In this document: positions 55,837-64,000 of the stretch, one piece after another | Layout of the letters: each line of letters begins with the position of its first letter | Position numbering within the stretch: position 1 is the first letter of the stretch | Origin: Sphingomonas turrisvirgatae | Lineage (GTDB): Bacteria; Pseudomonadota; Alphaproteobacteria; Sphingomonadales; Sphingomonadaceae | Length of the DNA stretch: 64,000 bases | Assembly: GCF_001721295.1 (NCBI RefSeq) | Contig: NZ_MDDS01000005.1 | Location: 1 to 64,000, forward strand | Direction of reading: 5' to 3' | Program-made: the position numbers and the translations under genes | The notes under the pieces: model-generated | Told to the model about the DNA's origin: nothing | Databases searched by the model: none | Seen by the model: only the letters and a program-made list of their open reading frames with translations

Positions 55837-56352
55837 ATGGACGAGCCGCGCCAGAGCCTGATCGACCGCATGACGGAGCGGCTGTCGCCGCCGGCAGCGC
55901 CGATGCGCACGCCCGACATGCCGGCGATCGATTGGCGATGGGCCGCGGCGCTGATCGGCCTGATCGCGCTGGGGCCGGTGCTCACGATCGGCGGCGCCAA
56001 GATGCTGGAGCGCGATGCACTGGCGACGGCAGCGCGAGTGCAGGCAGAGGCTGCGCCGCGCATTGCAGCCGCCGCACAGGACCACGATGCGCGCGAGTTG
56101 CTGCGCGCCGCCGTTCGTCGCCCGACTGCTTCGGTTTGGCTGGACCGGGTCGCCGCGGCGCTGCCAGCCGAAGCGCGGGTGGCGCGTATGACGCAGGCCG
56201 CGGACGGCGCGGTCGAGTTGGAGATCACAGCGCCGGACCCCGATCCGGTGCGGACCGCGCTGCGCCGCGATCCGGCCTTCGCCGGCTTTCGCGAGGCCGG
56301 ACAGCGCCGGGCGGGCGCGCTGATCCTGATCCGCTATCGGCGCGCGGCGTGA
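55837..56352 (+). CDS. PilN/GspL-C-like membrane protein of the T2SS cluster
   Basis: 171 residues: soluble N-terminus, one membrane segment (AAALIGLIALGPVLTIGG), an Ala-rich helix, then a ferredoxin-like domain (VWLDRVAAALPAEARVARMTQAADGAVELEI, AGALILIRYRRA). This is like PilN or the GspL C-terminus, but no cytoplasmic GspL half exists. It overlaps the next gene by 4 bases. It is the first gene divergent from phoX, part of a three-gene set with the two following. Confidence 0.6.
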   Translation: MDEPRQSLIDRMTERLSPPAAPMRTPDMPAIDWRWAAALIGLIALGPVLTIGGAKMLERDALATAARVQAEAAPRIAAAAQDHDARELLRAAVRRPTASVWLDRVAAALPAEARVARMTQAADGAVELEITAPDPDPVRTALRRDPAFAGFREAGQRRAGALILIRYRRAA

Positions 56353-56795
56353 ATCGGGCGACGACCCTGACTGGGCTGGCGGGCGGATTGGTGGCGTTGC
56401 TGTCGCTCGCGCCGGCGACTGGCACCGCGCTCGAGGACCTGGCGCGTGCGCGCGCCGCGCGGGCCGAGGCGGCGGCGCTTGCCGCACGGCCGAGCACGCC
56501 CGCGCCGCCGCTGCTGGCGGCCAGGCTGCGCCTGCCGGGCGGCGCGAAGGCGGCGATCGCGCGCATCCGCAGCCTTGCGGCGGCAGGCGGCGTGCTGGTC
56601 GAGCAGACCGATATATTATCATCGCAAGGCGGCGTTATTCGGCTGCGAGTGAAGCTGTCCGGGGCTGACAAGGCCGTCATCGCGCTGATCGACCGGATCG
56701 AGCGCGATGCGCCGCTGATCCGCTTTGACAGCTGGCAGCTTCAGGCGCTGGGCGAGGCCGAGGTGCGGCTGACGGGCGAGGCGGTGGCGGCATGA
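56349..56795 (+). CDS. GspM-like (subtype b) T2SS protein
   Basis: 148 residues from GTG 56349. N-terminal membrane segment (TLTGLAGGLVALLSLAPA), an Ala/Arg-rich helix and a ferredoxin-like domain with AAIARIRSLAAAGGVLVEQTDILS and VIALIDRIERDAPLIRFDSWQLQA. This is the pattern of the GspM subtype-b family. Overlaps both neighbours by 4 bases. Distinct from the second GspM-like gene at 62552. Confidence 0.6.
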   Translation: MNRATTLTGLAGGLVALLSLAPATGTALEDLARARAARAEAAALAARPSTPAPPLLAARLRLPGGAKAAIARIRSLAAAGGVLVEQTDILSSQGGVIRLRVKLSGADKAVIALIDRIERDAPLIRFDSWQLQALGEAEVRLTGEAVAA

Positions 56796-57220
56796 AGCCA
56801 AGCCGCACAACCTGGGTGCCGCTGGCTGGGGCAGGCGCGTTCGCCGTCGCGCTGCCCGCCCTGCTGCTGTCGTCCGGAAACATCGCCACGCCGCGCAAGG
56901 CCGTGCCGGAGGTGCGCACGGTGATACCGCCACCGATTCCAGCGGTGGCCGCGATCTATGAGCGCAGCCTGTTCGCGCCGGCAGAGGGCGGCGATACGGC
57001 GCCCGCCGACGCGCCCGCGCTGGTCGGGATCGCCGGGCGGCTGAACCGCGATGCGGTGGCGCTTGTGCGGCTCGGCGACGGCAGTTCGCGCAGCCTGAAG
57101 CTGGGCGAGAGCGTCGACGGCTGGCGGCTGGAGAGCCTGGCGATCGATGCGGCGTTCTTTACCCGCGGGCGTGAGCGGGTGCGGGTGGCGATGGCGGCCG
57201 ACGGCGCCGCCGATCAATAG
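56792..57220 (+). CDS. GspN/GspC-like T2SS protein
   Basis: 142 residues: membrane segment (PLAGAGAFAVALPALLL), Pro-rich linker (VIPPPIPAVAAIYERSLFAP), then a domain with ALVGIAGRLNRDAVALVRLGDGSSRSLKLGESVDGWRLESL, the HR-like domain of GspC/N proteins. Its end overlaps the convergent gspD end. It completes the divergent trio opposite phoX. Confidence 0.6.
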   Translation: MKPSRTTWVPLAGAGAFAVALPALLLSSGNIATPRKAVPEVRTVIPPPIPAVAAIYERSLFAPAEGGDTAPADAPALVGIAGRLNRDAVALVRLGDGSSRSLKLGESVDGWRLESLAIDAAFFTRGRERVRVAMAADGAADQ

Positions 57221-59277
57221 ATCCCGTCGATCTCCAGCGTCAGGCGTGGTGGCAGCGGCTTGAGCAGCAGGTTGCTCGGCCGGTTGTGATCCAGTTCGTC
57301 GGCGCGCAGCCGCGCATATTTCGCCCTGGCCACCGCCGCCGCATCCTCGCCATTGCGCAGGATGGTGGGCTTCAGGAAGATGAACAGCGTGCGCTTCTGC
57401 CGGCTCTCGCGCCGGCCCTTGAACAACTCGCCCAGGATGGGAATGTCGCCCAGGATCGGCACTTGGCTTTTCACCTGGCCATAATCGTCCGACGTCAGAC
57501 CGCCGAGCACGATCGTCTGGCCATTGTCAGCCAGCACGGTCGTGTTGATCGCGCGGCGATTGGTGATGAGGTCGCTGGCCTGGCTGAGCTGAGTCGCGGC
57601 GATCGACGATGCCTCTTGCACCACCTCGAGCCGGATCGTGTCGCCGGCGTTGATGCGCGGCAGCACTTTCAAGGTGATGCCGACATCCTTGCGCTCGATC
57701 GAGGTATAGGGGTTCACGGCCCCGCCGCTGCTCGGCAGGATCGAGCCGGTCACGAAGGGCACTTCCTGCGCCACGACGAACTCGCCGACCTTGTTGTCCA
57801 GCGTCGTGATCTGAGGCGTCGAGAGCAGGTTCGACTTGGACGAGGTGCCGAGCGCCTGGACCAGGATCGAGAAATCGTTGCCGATCCCGATATTCGCGCT
57901 CAGCCCCGGACCGACCAGACCGGCGGCCGGCACGCCAAGCGCGGTGAGGATGGTGCCAAGCGAGGGGACGCCGGGACTGGTGTTGAAGGAGGTGGCCGCA
58001 CCCTCGACCTGAGTGAGCGCCGCGGCGCCGGTACCGAGCTGGACCGCCAGCGCTTCCGCCTCCTCGCCGGTGATCTCGGCGATCGCAGCCTCGATCAGCA
58101 CCTGCGGACGGCGCACGTCGAGATCGGCGATGAGCGGTTCGAGCGCGGCGATGGCTGTCGGTGTGCCGCGCAAGACGACGGCGTTGATGTCGGGCGACGG
58201 CTGGACGGTAAGGTCGGGGGTCGAGAAGCCCTGAACCGCGCCCTGTTCGCCCGTGCCGAGTTGCGCGGACTGCCGGTCCTGCGCGGCAGCGCCCGCTGCA
58301 CCGGCGGCGGCGGCCAGTTGCGCAGGGCTTTGTCCGCCAGAGGCGATCAGGCCGCCGAGCACGCCGCTAGGGCTGCGAGGATTGTTGCGCGATCCGGCGG
58401 ACAGGCTGCGCGCGATCGGGTTGTTGGTCGTTGCCTCCTGTCCCAGCACGCCGCGCAGCACTTCGGTCACCGCTTCGGCGTCGGCATAATCGAGGCGGAA
58501 TACGCGGGTGATCGGCGTCGCGCCGCCGGGCGCATCCAGCGACGCGATCATGCGCCGCGCATCCGCGACGGCGCTGGGCGTGCCGCGCACGATGATCGTG
58601 TTGCTGCGCGGATCGCCCGCGACCTTCGCGCCGCCATCGCCCAGCACGGCCTGAAGCGACTGGGCGACTTCGGGCGCACTGCCGTTGCGCAGCGTGACGG
58701 TGGCAAAGGTCAGGCCACCGCCATTGCCGTCGAGCGAGCGCAGGATCGCCTCGACCCGGCGGACATTGTCGGCATAGTCGGTGACGACCACCGCATTGGG
58801 CTGGGCCAGCGGCTCCACGCTGCCAAAGCTTGCCACCAGCGGCCGCGCGACGCGCGCAGCCTCCGCAGCCGGAACGTTCGACAGGCGGATCATGCGCGTG
58901 ATGAGTTCCTGTCCCGACGCGCTGCGGGTCGAGACGCCGCCGTCGCGCACCGCATTGCCCTGCGGCACGATGCGCCACGCCCGGCCCGAGCGCACGGCGG
59001 CAAAGCCGTTCGCGCGCAGCACCGACTGGAACAGCTCCCATACGCCGGCGGGCGAGAGCGGCTGGGCCGAGGTCACGGTGACCGTGCCCTTGACCGCCGG
59101 GTCGAGGATCAGCGTGCGGCCGGTGAGACGCGAAATCTGGTCGGCGACATCGGCGATTTCGACCCCGCGCATGTTGACGACGATGTCCGCGGCGTCGCCG
59201 CTTTGCGCGAAGGCCGGCTGGGCCACCATGGCGGTGGCCGCAAGAGCGAGGAGCGAACTGCGGATCGGATTGCGCAC
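57214..59277 (-). CDS. gspD: type II secretion secretin GspD
   Basis: Outer-membrane secretin forming the T2SS exit channel. 687 residues: signal peptide (LLALAATAMVAQPAFAQ), N0 domain with VEIADVADQISRLTGRTLILDP, N1-N3 with VVTDYADNVRRVEAIL, NTIIVRGTPSAVADARRMI, INAVVLRGTPTAIAALEPLI, a Gly/Ala/Gln-rich insertion, then the secretin domain with EVPFVTGS and GITLKVLPRI, and the end DIPILGELFKGRRE. Outlet of the system whose other genes surround it. Confidence 0.95.
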   Translation of the reverse strand: MRNPIRSSLLALAATAMVAQPAFAQSGDAADIVVNMRGVEIADVADQISRLTGRTLILDPAVKGTVTVTSAQPLSPAGVWELFQSVLRANGFAAVRSGRAWRIVPQGNAVRDGGVSTRSASGQELITRMIRLSNVPAAEAARVARPLVASFGSVEPLAQPNAVVVTDYADNVRRVEAILRSLDGNGGGLTFATVTLRNGSAPEVAQSLQAVLGDGGAKVAGDPRSNTIIVRGTPSAVADARRMIASLDAPGGATPITRVFRLDYADAEAVTEVLRGVLGQEATTNNPIARSLSAGSRNNPRSPSGVLGGLIASGGQSPAQLAAAAGAAGAAAQDRQSAQLGTGEQGAVQGFSTPDLTVQPSPDINAVVLRGTPTAIAALEPLIADLDVRRPQVLIEAAIAEITGEEAEALAVQLGTGAAALTQVEGAATSFNTSPGVPSLGTILTALGVPAAGLVGPGLSANIGIGNDFSILVQALGTSSKSNLLSTPQITTLDNKVGEFVVAQEVPFVTGSILPSSGGAVNPYTSIERKDVGITLKVLPRINAGDTIRLEVVQEASSIAATQLSQASDLITNRRAINTTVLADNGQTIVLGGLTSDDYGQVKSQVPILGDIPILGELFKGRRESRQKRTLFIFLKPTILRNGEDAAAVARAKYARLRADELDHNRPSNLLLKPLPPRLTLEIDGIY

Positions 59278-59288
59278 GAGTCGGATAC

Positions 59289-60083
59289 CTAGCGGGTCGG
59301 GACGGTCAGCGTCAGTGGCTTTCCGTCGCGGGTGATCTGAATTTGAGCGGAACCGGCCGACTGCGCGGCGGCAAGGGCGTTAGCGGCCTGGGCCTGGGTG
59401 CTGACGGGCCGTCCGTTGACCGAAGTCACGACGTCGCCCTGCTGCAAGCCCGGGGGCGCTCCGGCGCCGATCTGCACGCCGCCGGGGACAGGGGTCAGTC
59501 CCGCAACCAGCGGCGACGCCAGCCCGACCGCATTTGGCGAGAGCGGCGGCGAGGCCGATGCAGCGGTGCCGGGCTGAGGCTGAGGTGCCGGCGCGGGCTG
59601 AGCGAGCGCGGCGGCCTGTTGCTCGGCGGTGAGCGTGGGATCGGGGAAGGCCAGGAATTCGATCCGGCCGTTGACGCGCAGCAGGACGCGGTCGCGCAAT
59701 ATGCCCTCGATCACCCCGCCGCCCGGGGCTTCGCCGATGCGGAACGGCTTGGCCGGCTCGCTGCCCACTTCGATATAGGCGACGGAAAGCGCGGCAGGTG
59801 AGGCGGCGAACACGCCCTTGAGCTTCAATGGCAGGGCGGTCGCCGTCGTCGCCTCGCTGCTGCCCTTGCCGAACGGCGCGAAGGCGAGCGCCGGGGTGAG
59901 GTCGGCGACCTGCGCGACGGGGCGTGCGCCCGACGGCACCGTGACCGTGCCCGTGCCGGCATGGCCCGCAATGCGCCAGGTCAGCCCGGCCAGTGCCACC
60001 GCCACCGACACGATCACCCCCGCCGTCACGATGTCGAGCGCGGTGCGCGATTGGCGCGCGGTGAGGTCGAGGATGCGGATCAT
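59289..60083 (-). CDS. gspC: type II secretion inner-membrane protein GspC
   Basis: 264 residues from ATG 60083. One membrane segment (ALDIVTAGVIVSVAVALAGL), an HR domain (LPLKLKGVFAASPAALSVAYIEVGSEPAKPF, VIEGILRDRVLLRVNGRIEFL), a Pro/Gln-rich linker and a C-terminal PDZ-like domain (PPGLQQGDVVTSVNGRPVSTQ). It links the inner-membrane platform to GspD. Overlaps gspI by 4 bases and gspD follows after 11. Confidence 0.92.
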   Translation of the reverse strand: MIRILDLTARQSRTALDIVTAGVIVSVAVALAGLTWRIAGHAGTGTVTVPSGARPVAQVADLTPALAFAPFGKGSSEATTATALPLKLKGVFAASPAALSVAYIEVGSEPAKPFRIGEAPGGGVIEGILRDRVLLRVNGRIEFLAFPDPTLTAEQQAAALAQPAPAPQPQPGTAASASPPLSPNAVGLASPLVAGLTPVPGGVQIGAGAPPGLQQGDVVTSVNGRPVSTQAQAANALAAAQSAGSAQIQITRDGKPLTLTVPTR

Positions 60084-60436
60084 GTCCCGCTGCCCTCCAC
60101 GAAGCCGTCGAGCGATGCAAGCGGGGTTCGTTCGGCGCCCTGTGCGAAGACCTGGATGCGCACCTTGTCGATCCCGGCGTCGGCGGTGCGCGAGCGCGCG
60201 ATCGCCACCCGCCATTGCTGGCCCAACAGCTGCGTTTCGGCGGCGTTGGCGGCGGGATCGGCGAGCTGGATTTCGGCCAGCCGATTCTCTGCCACCCACA
60301 TCGCGGCGGCGCGGCGCTCCATCGCGCGAGTCGAATCGATATGCGTTTCGACCGCGCGGATCAGGCCGACCGTGGCAATGGCGAGCACGGCCAGCGCGAC
60401 CAGCGCCTCGATCAGCGAGAAGCCGTCGTCCCTCAC
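60080..60436 (-). CDS. gspI: type II secretion minor pseudopilin GspI
   Basis: 118 residues. Starts MRDDGFSLIEALVALAVLAIATVGL: short leader, Gly then Phe at the prepilin peptidase site and Glu5, then the pilin hydrophobic helix. The C-terminal part MWVAENRLAEIQL and QQWRVAIARS is typical of GspI. Overlaps gspH and gspC by 4 bases. Confidence 0.93.
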   Translation of the reverse strand: MRDDGFSLIEALVALAVLAIATVGLIRAVETHIDSTRAMERRAAAMWVAENRLAEIQLADPAANAAETQLLGQQWRVAIARSRTADAGIDKVRIQVFAQGAERTPLASLDGFVEGSGT

Positions 60437-60900
60437 TGCACCGCCACCTTGCTGGCCGTTGCCGTCACGCCGTCATAGCGCACGATCCAGCGCTGCTCGC
60501 CATTTTCGATCGTGGCCGACAGCGGCTTGCCCCCGCCATCGACGCCCAGGATCACGGGCGGGGCGGTGTCGATGGTCACGACGATCCCACTGGGCAAGGT
60601 GTGCGGGGCGAGCGCGTCGCTCAGCGGGACCATGGACCCGTCGCGCTTCACCGCGGCAAAGCCATAGCCATGTTCCTGGGTCGTGAAGGCGATGATCCGA
60701 TCGCCCAGCATCGCATCGTCGGCCGCCGCCTGGAGCCGCAGCGCCAGCCGCCGCGCCTCCGTCTCGACCGACGGCGCGCGGGTTGCGGTGCCGATGCCGA
60801 GCGCGACGCCGCCGGCGGCGATGCCGATGATGACCAGCACGATCAGCATCTCGATCAGCGTCATGCCGTGTTCGGCGTCAGAGATGCCTTCCCCCCGCAA
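60433..60900 (-). CDS. gspH: type II secretion pseudopilin GspH, TTG start likely
   Basis: Pseudopilin with the processing site G-MTLIEMLIVLVIIGIAAG. The upstream leader has no ATG; the first usable start in frame is TTG 60900, giving a 12-residue leader RGEGISDAEHG and a 155-residue precursor. The body carries LALRLQAAADDAMLGDRI, HGYGFAAVKRDG and IENGEQRWIVRYDG. Start 6 bases after the gspG stop. Confidence 0.85.
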   Translation of the reverse strand: MRGEGISDAEHGMTLIEMLIVLVIIGIAAGGVALGIGTATRAPSVETEARRLALRLQAAADDAMLGDRIIAFTTQEHGYGFAAVKRDGSMVPLSDALAPHTLPSGIVVTIDTAPPVILGVDGGGKPLSATIENGEQRWIVRYDGVTATASKVAVQ

Positions 60901-60905
60901 GGGCC

Positions 60906-61394
60906 TCAGCCGCCCTTGGTGTCGAGGTCGGCGTCCAGCCCTTCGCCGCCGGGCTTGCCGTCCTTGCCCAGCGACTTCAACTCGAACGATGCCCCGGTCG
61001 AGCTGTAGACATAGGGATTGCCCCAGGCGTCGACCGGGTCTTCCGAGACGTAGCCGCCGTCGGGCCAAGCGGCGGGGAGGGGCGGGGTAACCGGTTTTTC
61101 CGCCAACGCCTTTAGCCCCTGCTGCGTCGTCGGATACTGGCCGTTGTCGAGCCGGTACATCTTGAGCGCGCTCGACAGGCTGGCGAGGTTGGTCTTCGTC
61201 GTGGTGACGCGCGCCTGGTCGGGGCGGCCGACCACGTTCATCGTGACCAGGCCCGCGACGATCGCGATGATGACGAGGACCACGATCATCTCGAGCAGGG
61301 TCAGCCCGGCCTCGCTGTCCGGAATGGCGCGACGCTTGCCCTTGAGCGGCGCGGATGCCACGGTGTCATCGAACTGTTTCAAAACTATGCGCAT
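60906..61394 (-). CDS. gspG: type II secretion major pseudopilin GspG
   Basis: 162 residues from ATG 61394. Long leader (about 30 residues), cleavage after Gly in SEAG-LTLLEMIVVLVIIAIVAGL, then the GspG body: LKMYRLDNGQYPTTQQGLKAL, DGGYVSEDPVDAWGNPYVY, and the end LDADLDTKGG with Ca-binding-type residues. First gene of the minus operon G-H-I-C-D. The unusually long leader might start at GTG 61361 instead. Confidence 0.93.
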   Translation of the reverse strand: MRIVLKQFDDTVASAPLKGKRRAIPDSEAGLTLLEMIVVLVIIAIVAGLVTMNVVGRPDQARVTTTKTNLASLSSALKMYRLDNGQYPTTQQGLKALAEKPVTPPLPAAWPDGGYVSEDPVDAWGNPYVYSSTGASFELKSLGKDGKPGGEGLDADLDTKGG

Positions 61395-61451
61395 CGCGGC
61401 CCCATGCGTCCTTCTCGTGAAAGCAATGTTACAACTCATGACGGCGGAATC

Positions 61452-62555
61452 ATGACTGGCCCAGCGATTTCTCCGGCGGTTCCCAACGCCGTCGAAGCCC
61501 GTGCCGGGGGCGTGTGGACGCTCTCGGGCGAGCGGCTGATCATAGCCGAGCCGGGCGGCCCTGCAACCGTGCTGGTGCCGAGCGAGTCGGTGTTGCTGCT
61601 GGCCGTGGACTTGCCGCTGGCAAGCCGGGCGAAGCGGCTGGCGGCGCTGCCCTTTGCGATCGAGGACCGCATCGCCGATCCGCTCGACGCGGTGCACATC
61701 GCGCTGGGCGCCGAGATCGCGCCGCAGCGCTATCTGGTCGCGGTGGTGCGCCATTCCGTCATGCTGCGCTGGATCGAGCTCGCCGATGCCGCCGCGCTCG
61801 GCCATGCGGCGCTGGTTCCGGACGCGCTCGCGCTGCCGGTGCCGGACGCGGGCGAGTGGAGCGCCGAGGCAGCGGACGGACGCGTGCTGGTACGCACCGG
61901 CGACGGCACGGGCTTTGCGCTGCCGACCGCGCTGATCGCTCAGGCCTGGGAAGCGGCGGGACGGCCGCGCATCTGGAATATCGGCGGCTCGCCGATCGGC
62001 GAACTGCCGCACGAGCCGCGCGTGACCGGAGGCGGGGGGCTGGCCGAGCGGCTGCTAACGCCGCCGGTCGATCTGCGCCAGGGGCCCTATGCGCGGCGGG
62101 CGGTGGCCCGCGGCAGCTGGTTGCGCCGGCTGGGCTGGGTCGCCGCCGCGGGCATCGCCGCGCACACCGTCATCGCCGCCGCCGATACCGTGATGTTGCG
62201 CGTCATCGCCGAGCGCCGCGCAGACGACACGCGTGCCGCGATCGCACAGGCCGCACCGGGTGCAAGCATCTCGGGCGACCTGCGCACCAGCGTTGCCGAC
62301 CTGCTGCCGCCGCCCGGGCAGGAAGCAAGCGCGTTCGTGCCGCTGATCGCCCGCACGTCGTCCGCACTTGCCCCGCTGTCGAGCGCGGTGACGGCGCGCG
62401 CGATGCGGTTCGACGGCAATGCGCTGGTGCTGGACCTCGATCCCGGCGATCCGGGCCTGGCCGATCGCGTACGCGGCGCGTTGCGGGCGGGCGGGGTGGC
62501 TGGCGACGTCATCGCCGCGCCCGATGGAGCACTTCGCGTGACGGTGCGCGCATGA
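61452..62555 (+). CDS. gspL: type II secretion assembly protein GspL
   Basis: 367 residues from ATG 61452 (GGCGGAAT upstream). N-terminal cytoplasmic actin-like half (LLLAVDLPLASRAKRLAALPFAIEDRI, LVPDALALPVP), a membrane segment near residue 235 (LGWVAAAGIAAHTVIAAADTVM) and a periplasmic ferredoxin-like half. Recruits GspE to the membrane. Divergent from gspG (57 bases), overlaps gspM by 4. Confidence 0.88.
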   Translation: MTGPAISPAVPNAVEARAGGVWTLSGERLIIAEPGGPATVLVPSESVLLLAVDLPLASRAKRLAALPFAIEDRIADPLDAVHIALGAEIAPQRYLVAVVRHSVMLRWIELADAAALGHAALVPDALALPVPDAGEWSAEAADGRVLVRTGDGTGFALPTALIAQAWEAAGRPRIWNIGGSPIGELPHEPRVTGGGGLAERLLTPPVDLRQGPYARRAVARGSWLRRLGWVAAAGIAAHTVIAAADTVMLRVIAERRADDTRAAIAQAAPGASISGDLRTSVADLLPPPGQEASAFVPLIARTSSALAPLSSAVTARAMRFDGNALVLDLDPGDPGLADRVRGALRAGGVAGDVIAAPDGALRVTVRA

Positions 62556-63046
62556 GCGTGATCCGCATCATCCGCATGCCCGCGCTGGAAGCCGCCTTGC
62601 TGCGGGCCGAGCTGTGGTGGAGCGGCCTCACCACGCGCGAGCGTTGGCTGGTCGGGACGCTGGGCGGGCTGCTCGCGGCGCTGATCCTGGTGTTCGGTGT
62701 CGTCAAGCCGCTGCAGGCCGCGCGGGCGCAAGCGCTGGCCGATATCCGCACCTATGAGACGCTGACCGCACGGGTGCGCGCCGCCGGCGTGCTGGTGCCA
62801 GCGGGCGCGCGCCCGGCGCAGCGATCCGAGCCGCCAGCGCAGGCGGTGCAGAATATCGCGCGGGAAGCAGGGCTGACGGCCGCGGTCGCGCCCGACATGA
62901 CCACCACGCTCGCGGAAGCGCCCTATGAGGCCGTGCTCGGCTGGATCGCCAATGTCGAGCGCACCACGTCGCTTCGCGCCCGCCGCGTCGAGTTGCGCAG
63001 GGGCGCCGCGGCGGGCCGCGTGCTTGCCACTGTGGTGTTCGGCTGA
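62552..63046 (+). CDS. gspM: type II secretion protein GspM
   Basis: 164 residues: membrane segment (WLVGTLGGLLAALILVFGVV), helical linker, ferredoxin-like domain with NIAREAGLTAAV and VLGWIANVERTTSLRARRVEL. Partner of GspL. ATG overlaps gspL stop by 4 bases; the gspE start overlaps its stop by one base. Confidence 0.9.
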   Translation: MSVIRIIRMPALEAALLRAELWWSGLTTRERWLVGTLGGLLAALILVFGVVKPLQAARAQALADIRTYETLTARVRAAGVLVPAGARPAQRSEPPAQAVQNIAREAGLTAAVAPDMTTTLAEAPYEAVLGWIANVERTTSLRARRVELRRGAAAGRVLATVVFG

Positions 63047-64000
63047 TGGACGAGACGATCATCGTCAGCGACGTCGAGCCGGTGACGCTGCCCTATAGCT
63101 ATGCGCGGCGCGCCGGGGTGGTGCTGCGCCCTGGTCCGGCGGGGCTGGAGTGCCTGCACCGAGCCTCAGCGTCGCTGGATGCGCTGCTCGAGGTGCAGCG
63201 GATCGCCCCCGCCGCGCGCTTCGCCGTCGCCGACGATGCCGCGTTCGATGCCGCGCTCGCCGCCACTTACGGGGGCAGCGGCGCGGCGGCGGCCGAGTTC
63301 GATCTGGGCGAGATGGACCTGGCCGCACTGGCCGACAGCGCGGCGGCGGTGGACGACTTGCTCGACACGCGTGATGATTCGCCCGTCATCCGCCTCATCA
63401 ACGCGCTGCTGCTGGAAGCGGTGAAGGAAGGCGCGTCGGACGTGCATGTCGAAACGCAGGAGAAGCGCGTCGTCGTGCGTTTCCGCATCGACGGCGTGCT
63501 GCGCGACAAGCTGGAACCACGCCGCGAACTCGCGCCGTTGCTGGTCAGCCGGATCAAGGTGATGGCCAAGCTCGACATCGCGGAAAAGCGCGTGCCGCAG
63601 GACGGGCGCGTGACGCTGCGCATCGGCGGGCACGACGTGGACGCGCGCGTTTCGACGCTGCCGACCCAGCATGGCGAACGAGTCGTGCTGCGCCTGCTGG
63701 AAAAGGGGTCGCTGAAGCTCGATCTCGAACACCTCGGCATGAGCGAGCGCGATCGAACGGTGTTCGCGCGCCTGCTCGAGCGGCCGCACGGCATGTTGCT
63801 GGTCACCGGGCCGACGGGGTCGGGCAAGACGACCAGCCTTTATGCCGCGCTCGCGCGTCTGAACGACCGCAAACGCAATATCATGACGGTGGAAGATCCC
63901 ATCGAATATGAACTTGCCGGGATCGGGCAGACTCAGGTCAATTCGCGCACCGGCATGACCTTTGCCCGGGGCTTGCGCGCGATCCTGCGCCAGGATCCCG
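63046..64000 (+). CDS. gspE: type II secretion ATPase GspE, N-terminal part
   Basis: First 318 codons; the rest is beyond the right edge. Cytoplasmic AAA-type ATPase driving pseudopilus assembly. N1E domain, then DSPVIRLINALLLEAVKEGASDVHVE (N2E), RVPQDGRVTLRI and RVSTLPTQHGERVVLRLL, Walker A GPTGSGKTTSLYAAL near residues 255-269, Asp box MTVEDPIEYEL, and GLRAILRQDP. The ATG at 63046 shares a base with the gspM stop. Confidence 0.95.
   Translation, partial: MDETIIVSDVEPVTLPYSYARRAGVVLRPGPAGLECLHRASASLDALLEVQRIAPAARFAVADDAAFDAALAATYGGSGAAAAEFDLGEMDLAALADSAAAVDDLLDTRDDSPVIRLINALLLEAVKEGASDVHVETQEKRVVVRFRIDGVLRDKLEPRRELAPLLVSRIKVMAKLDIAEKRVPQDGRVTLRIGGHDVDARVSTLPTQHGERVVLRLLEKGSLKLDLEHLGMSERDRTVFARLLERPHGMLLVTGPTGSGKTTSLYAALARLNDRKRNIMTVEDPIEYELAGIGQTQVNSRTGMTFARGLRAILRQDP

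Noticed and set aside
57286..59292. 668-codon plus-strand open frame opposite gspD
   Set aside because: Shadow of the secretin gene; composition typical of GC-rich antisense frames.

Overview
The window looks like chromosomal DNA of a high-GC alphaproteobacterium, most probably a sphingomonad (Sphingomonas or close relative). This rests on the gene neighbourhoods (moeB-dut-coaBC-ubiB-ubiE, then mutM-rpsT-dnaA; rpmH-rnpA-yidD-yidC-engB), a plant/alphaproteobacterial-type gshA, many 4-nt ATGA/GTGA overlaps, a two-gene amidohydrolase cassette and a type II secretion cluster. Most of the window is housekeeping sequence. The exceptions are the left edge (an IS3-family fragment), a low-GC patch behind comM, and the secretion/PhoX region at the right end.

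Layout. 1-120: outer end of an IS3-family element. 420-2508: typA and a DUF465 gene. 2673-5693: a small exported protein diverging from a telA-xpaC-like-tonB-like set, with an 18-bp perfect palindrome between them. 5709-8788: inositol-monophosphatase-like gene, pmbA, ubiA (minus). 8885-11493: DUF2147, rsmE, gshA (plus). 11490-18455: a tightly overlapping minus-strand train ubiE-ubiB-membrane protein-coaBC-hydrolase-dut-TonB-like-moeB. 18512-21828: mutM, rpsT, dnaA, DUF1294. 21950-25201: trpS, murJ, secB. 25365-29632: Tim44-like protein, mltA, Smr, GGDEF-EAL. 29636-31425: dapE and GST. 31530-33449: S9 peptidase. 33459-36917: engB, yidC, yidD, rnpA, rpmH, PGPGW membrane protein. 37020-40220: comM, a low-GC insertion with a membrane protein and a degenerate second copy of the comM 3' end, DUF805, tRNA-Leu(CAA). 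40232-43339: SGNH hydrolase, zinc-type dehydrogenase, thioesterase, methyltransferase. 43349-49290: a six-gene RDD/SpoIIM/DUF58/MoxR/DUF4350/DUF4129 operon. 49404-53153: two amidohydrolases, a TetR regulator, a lipoprotein. 53215-64000: phoX and a type II secretion cluster running off the right edge.

How the parts work together. The rpmH-rnpA-yidD-yidC-engB block couples translation, RNase P and membrane protein insertion. UbiE, UbiB and UbiA serve ubiquinone synthesis. Upstream of dnaA there is a marked cluster of GANTC sites and a long direct repeat, which suggests cell-cycle methylation control of replication initiation. At the right end, phoX and the first secretion genes diverge from an intergenic region with three in-phase Pho-box-like heptamers. 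This suggests a phosphate-starvation link to type II secretion.

Most interesting items: rpmH lies wholly inside the only canonically started rnpA frame, with the two starts four bases apart (recalling Thermus); the comM 3'-end duplication around foreign DNA; the GANTC cluster at dnaA; the PhoX/T2SS shared Pho box and the second set of assembly-platform-like genes; and the missing start of the inositol-monophosphatase-like gene. I did not find a wholly new defence or mobile system.
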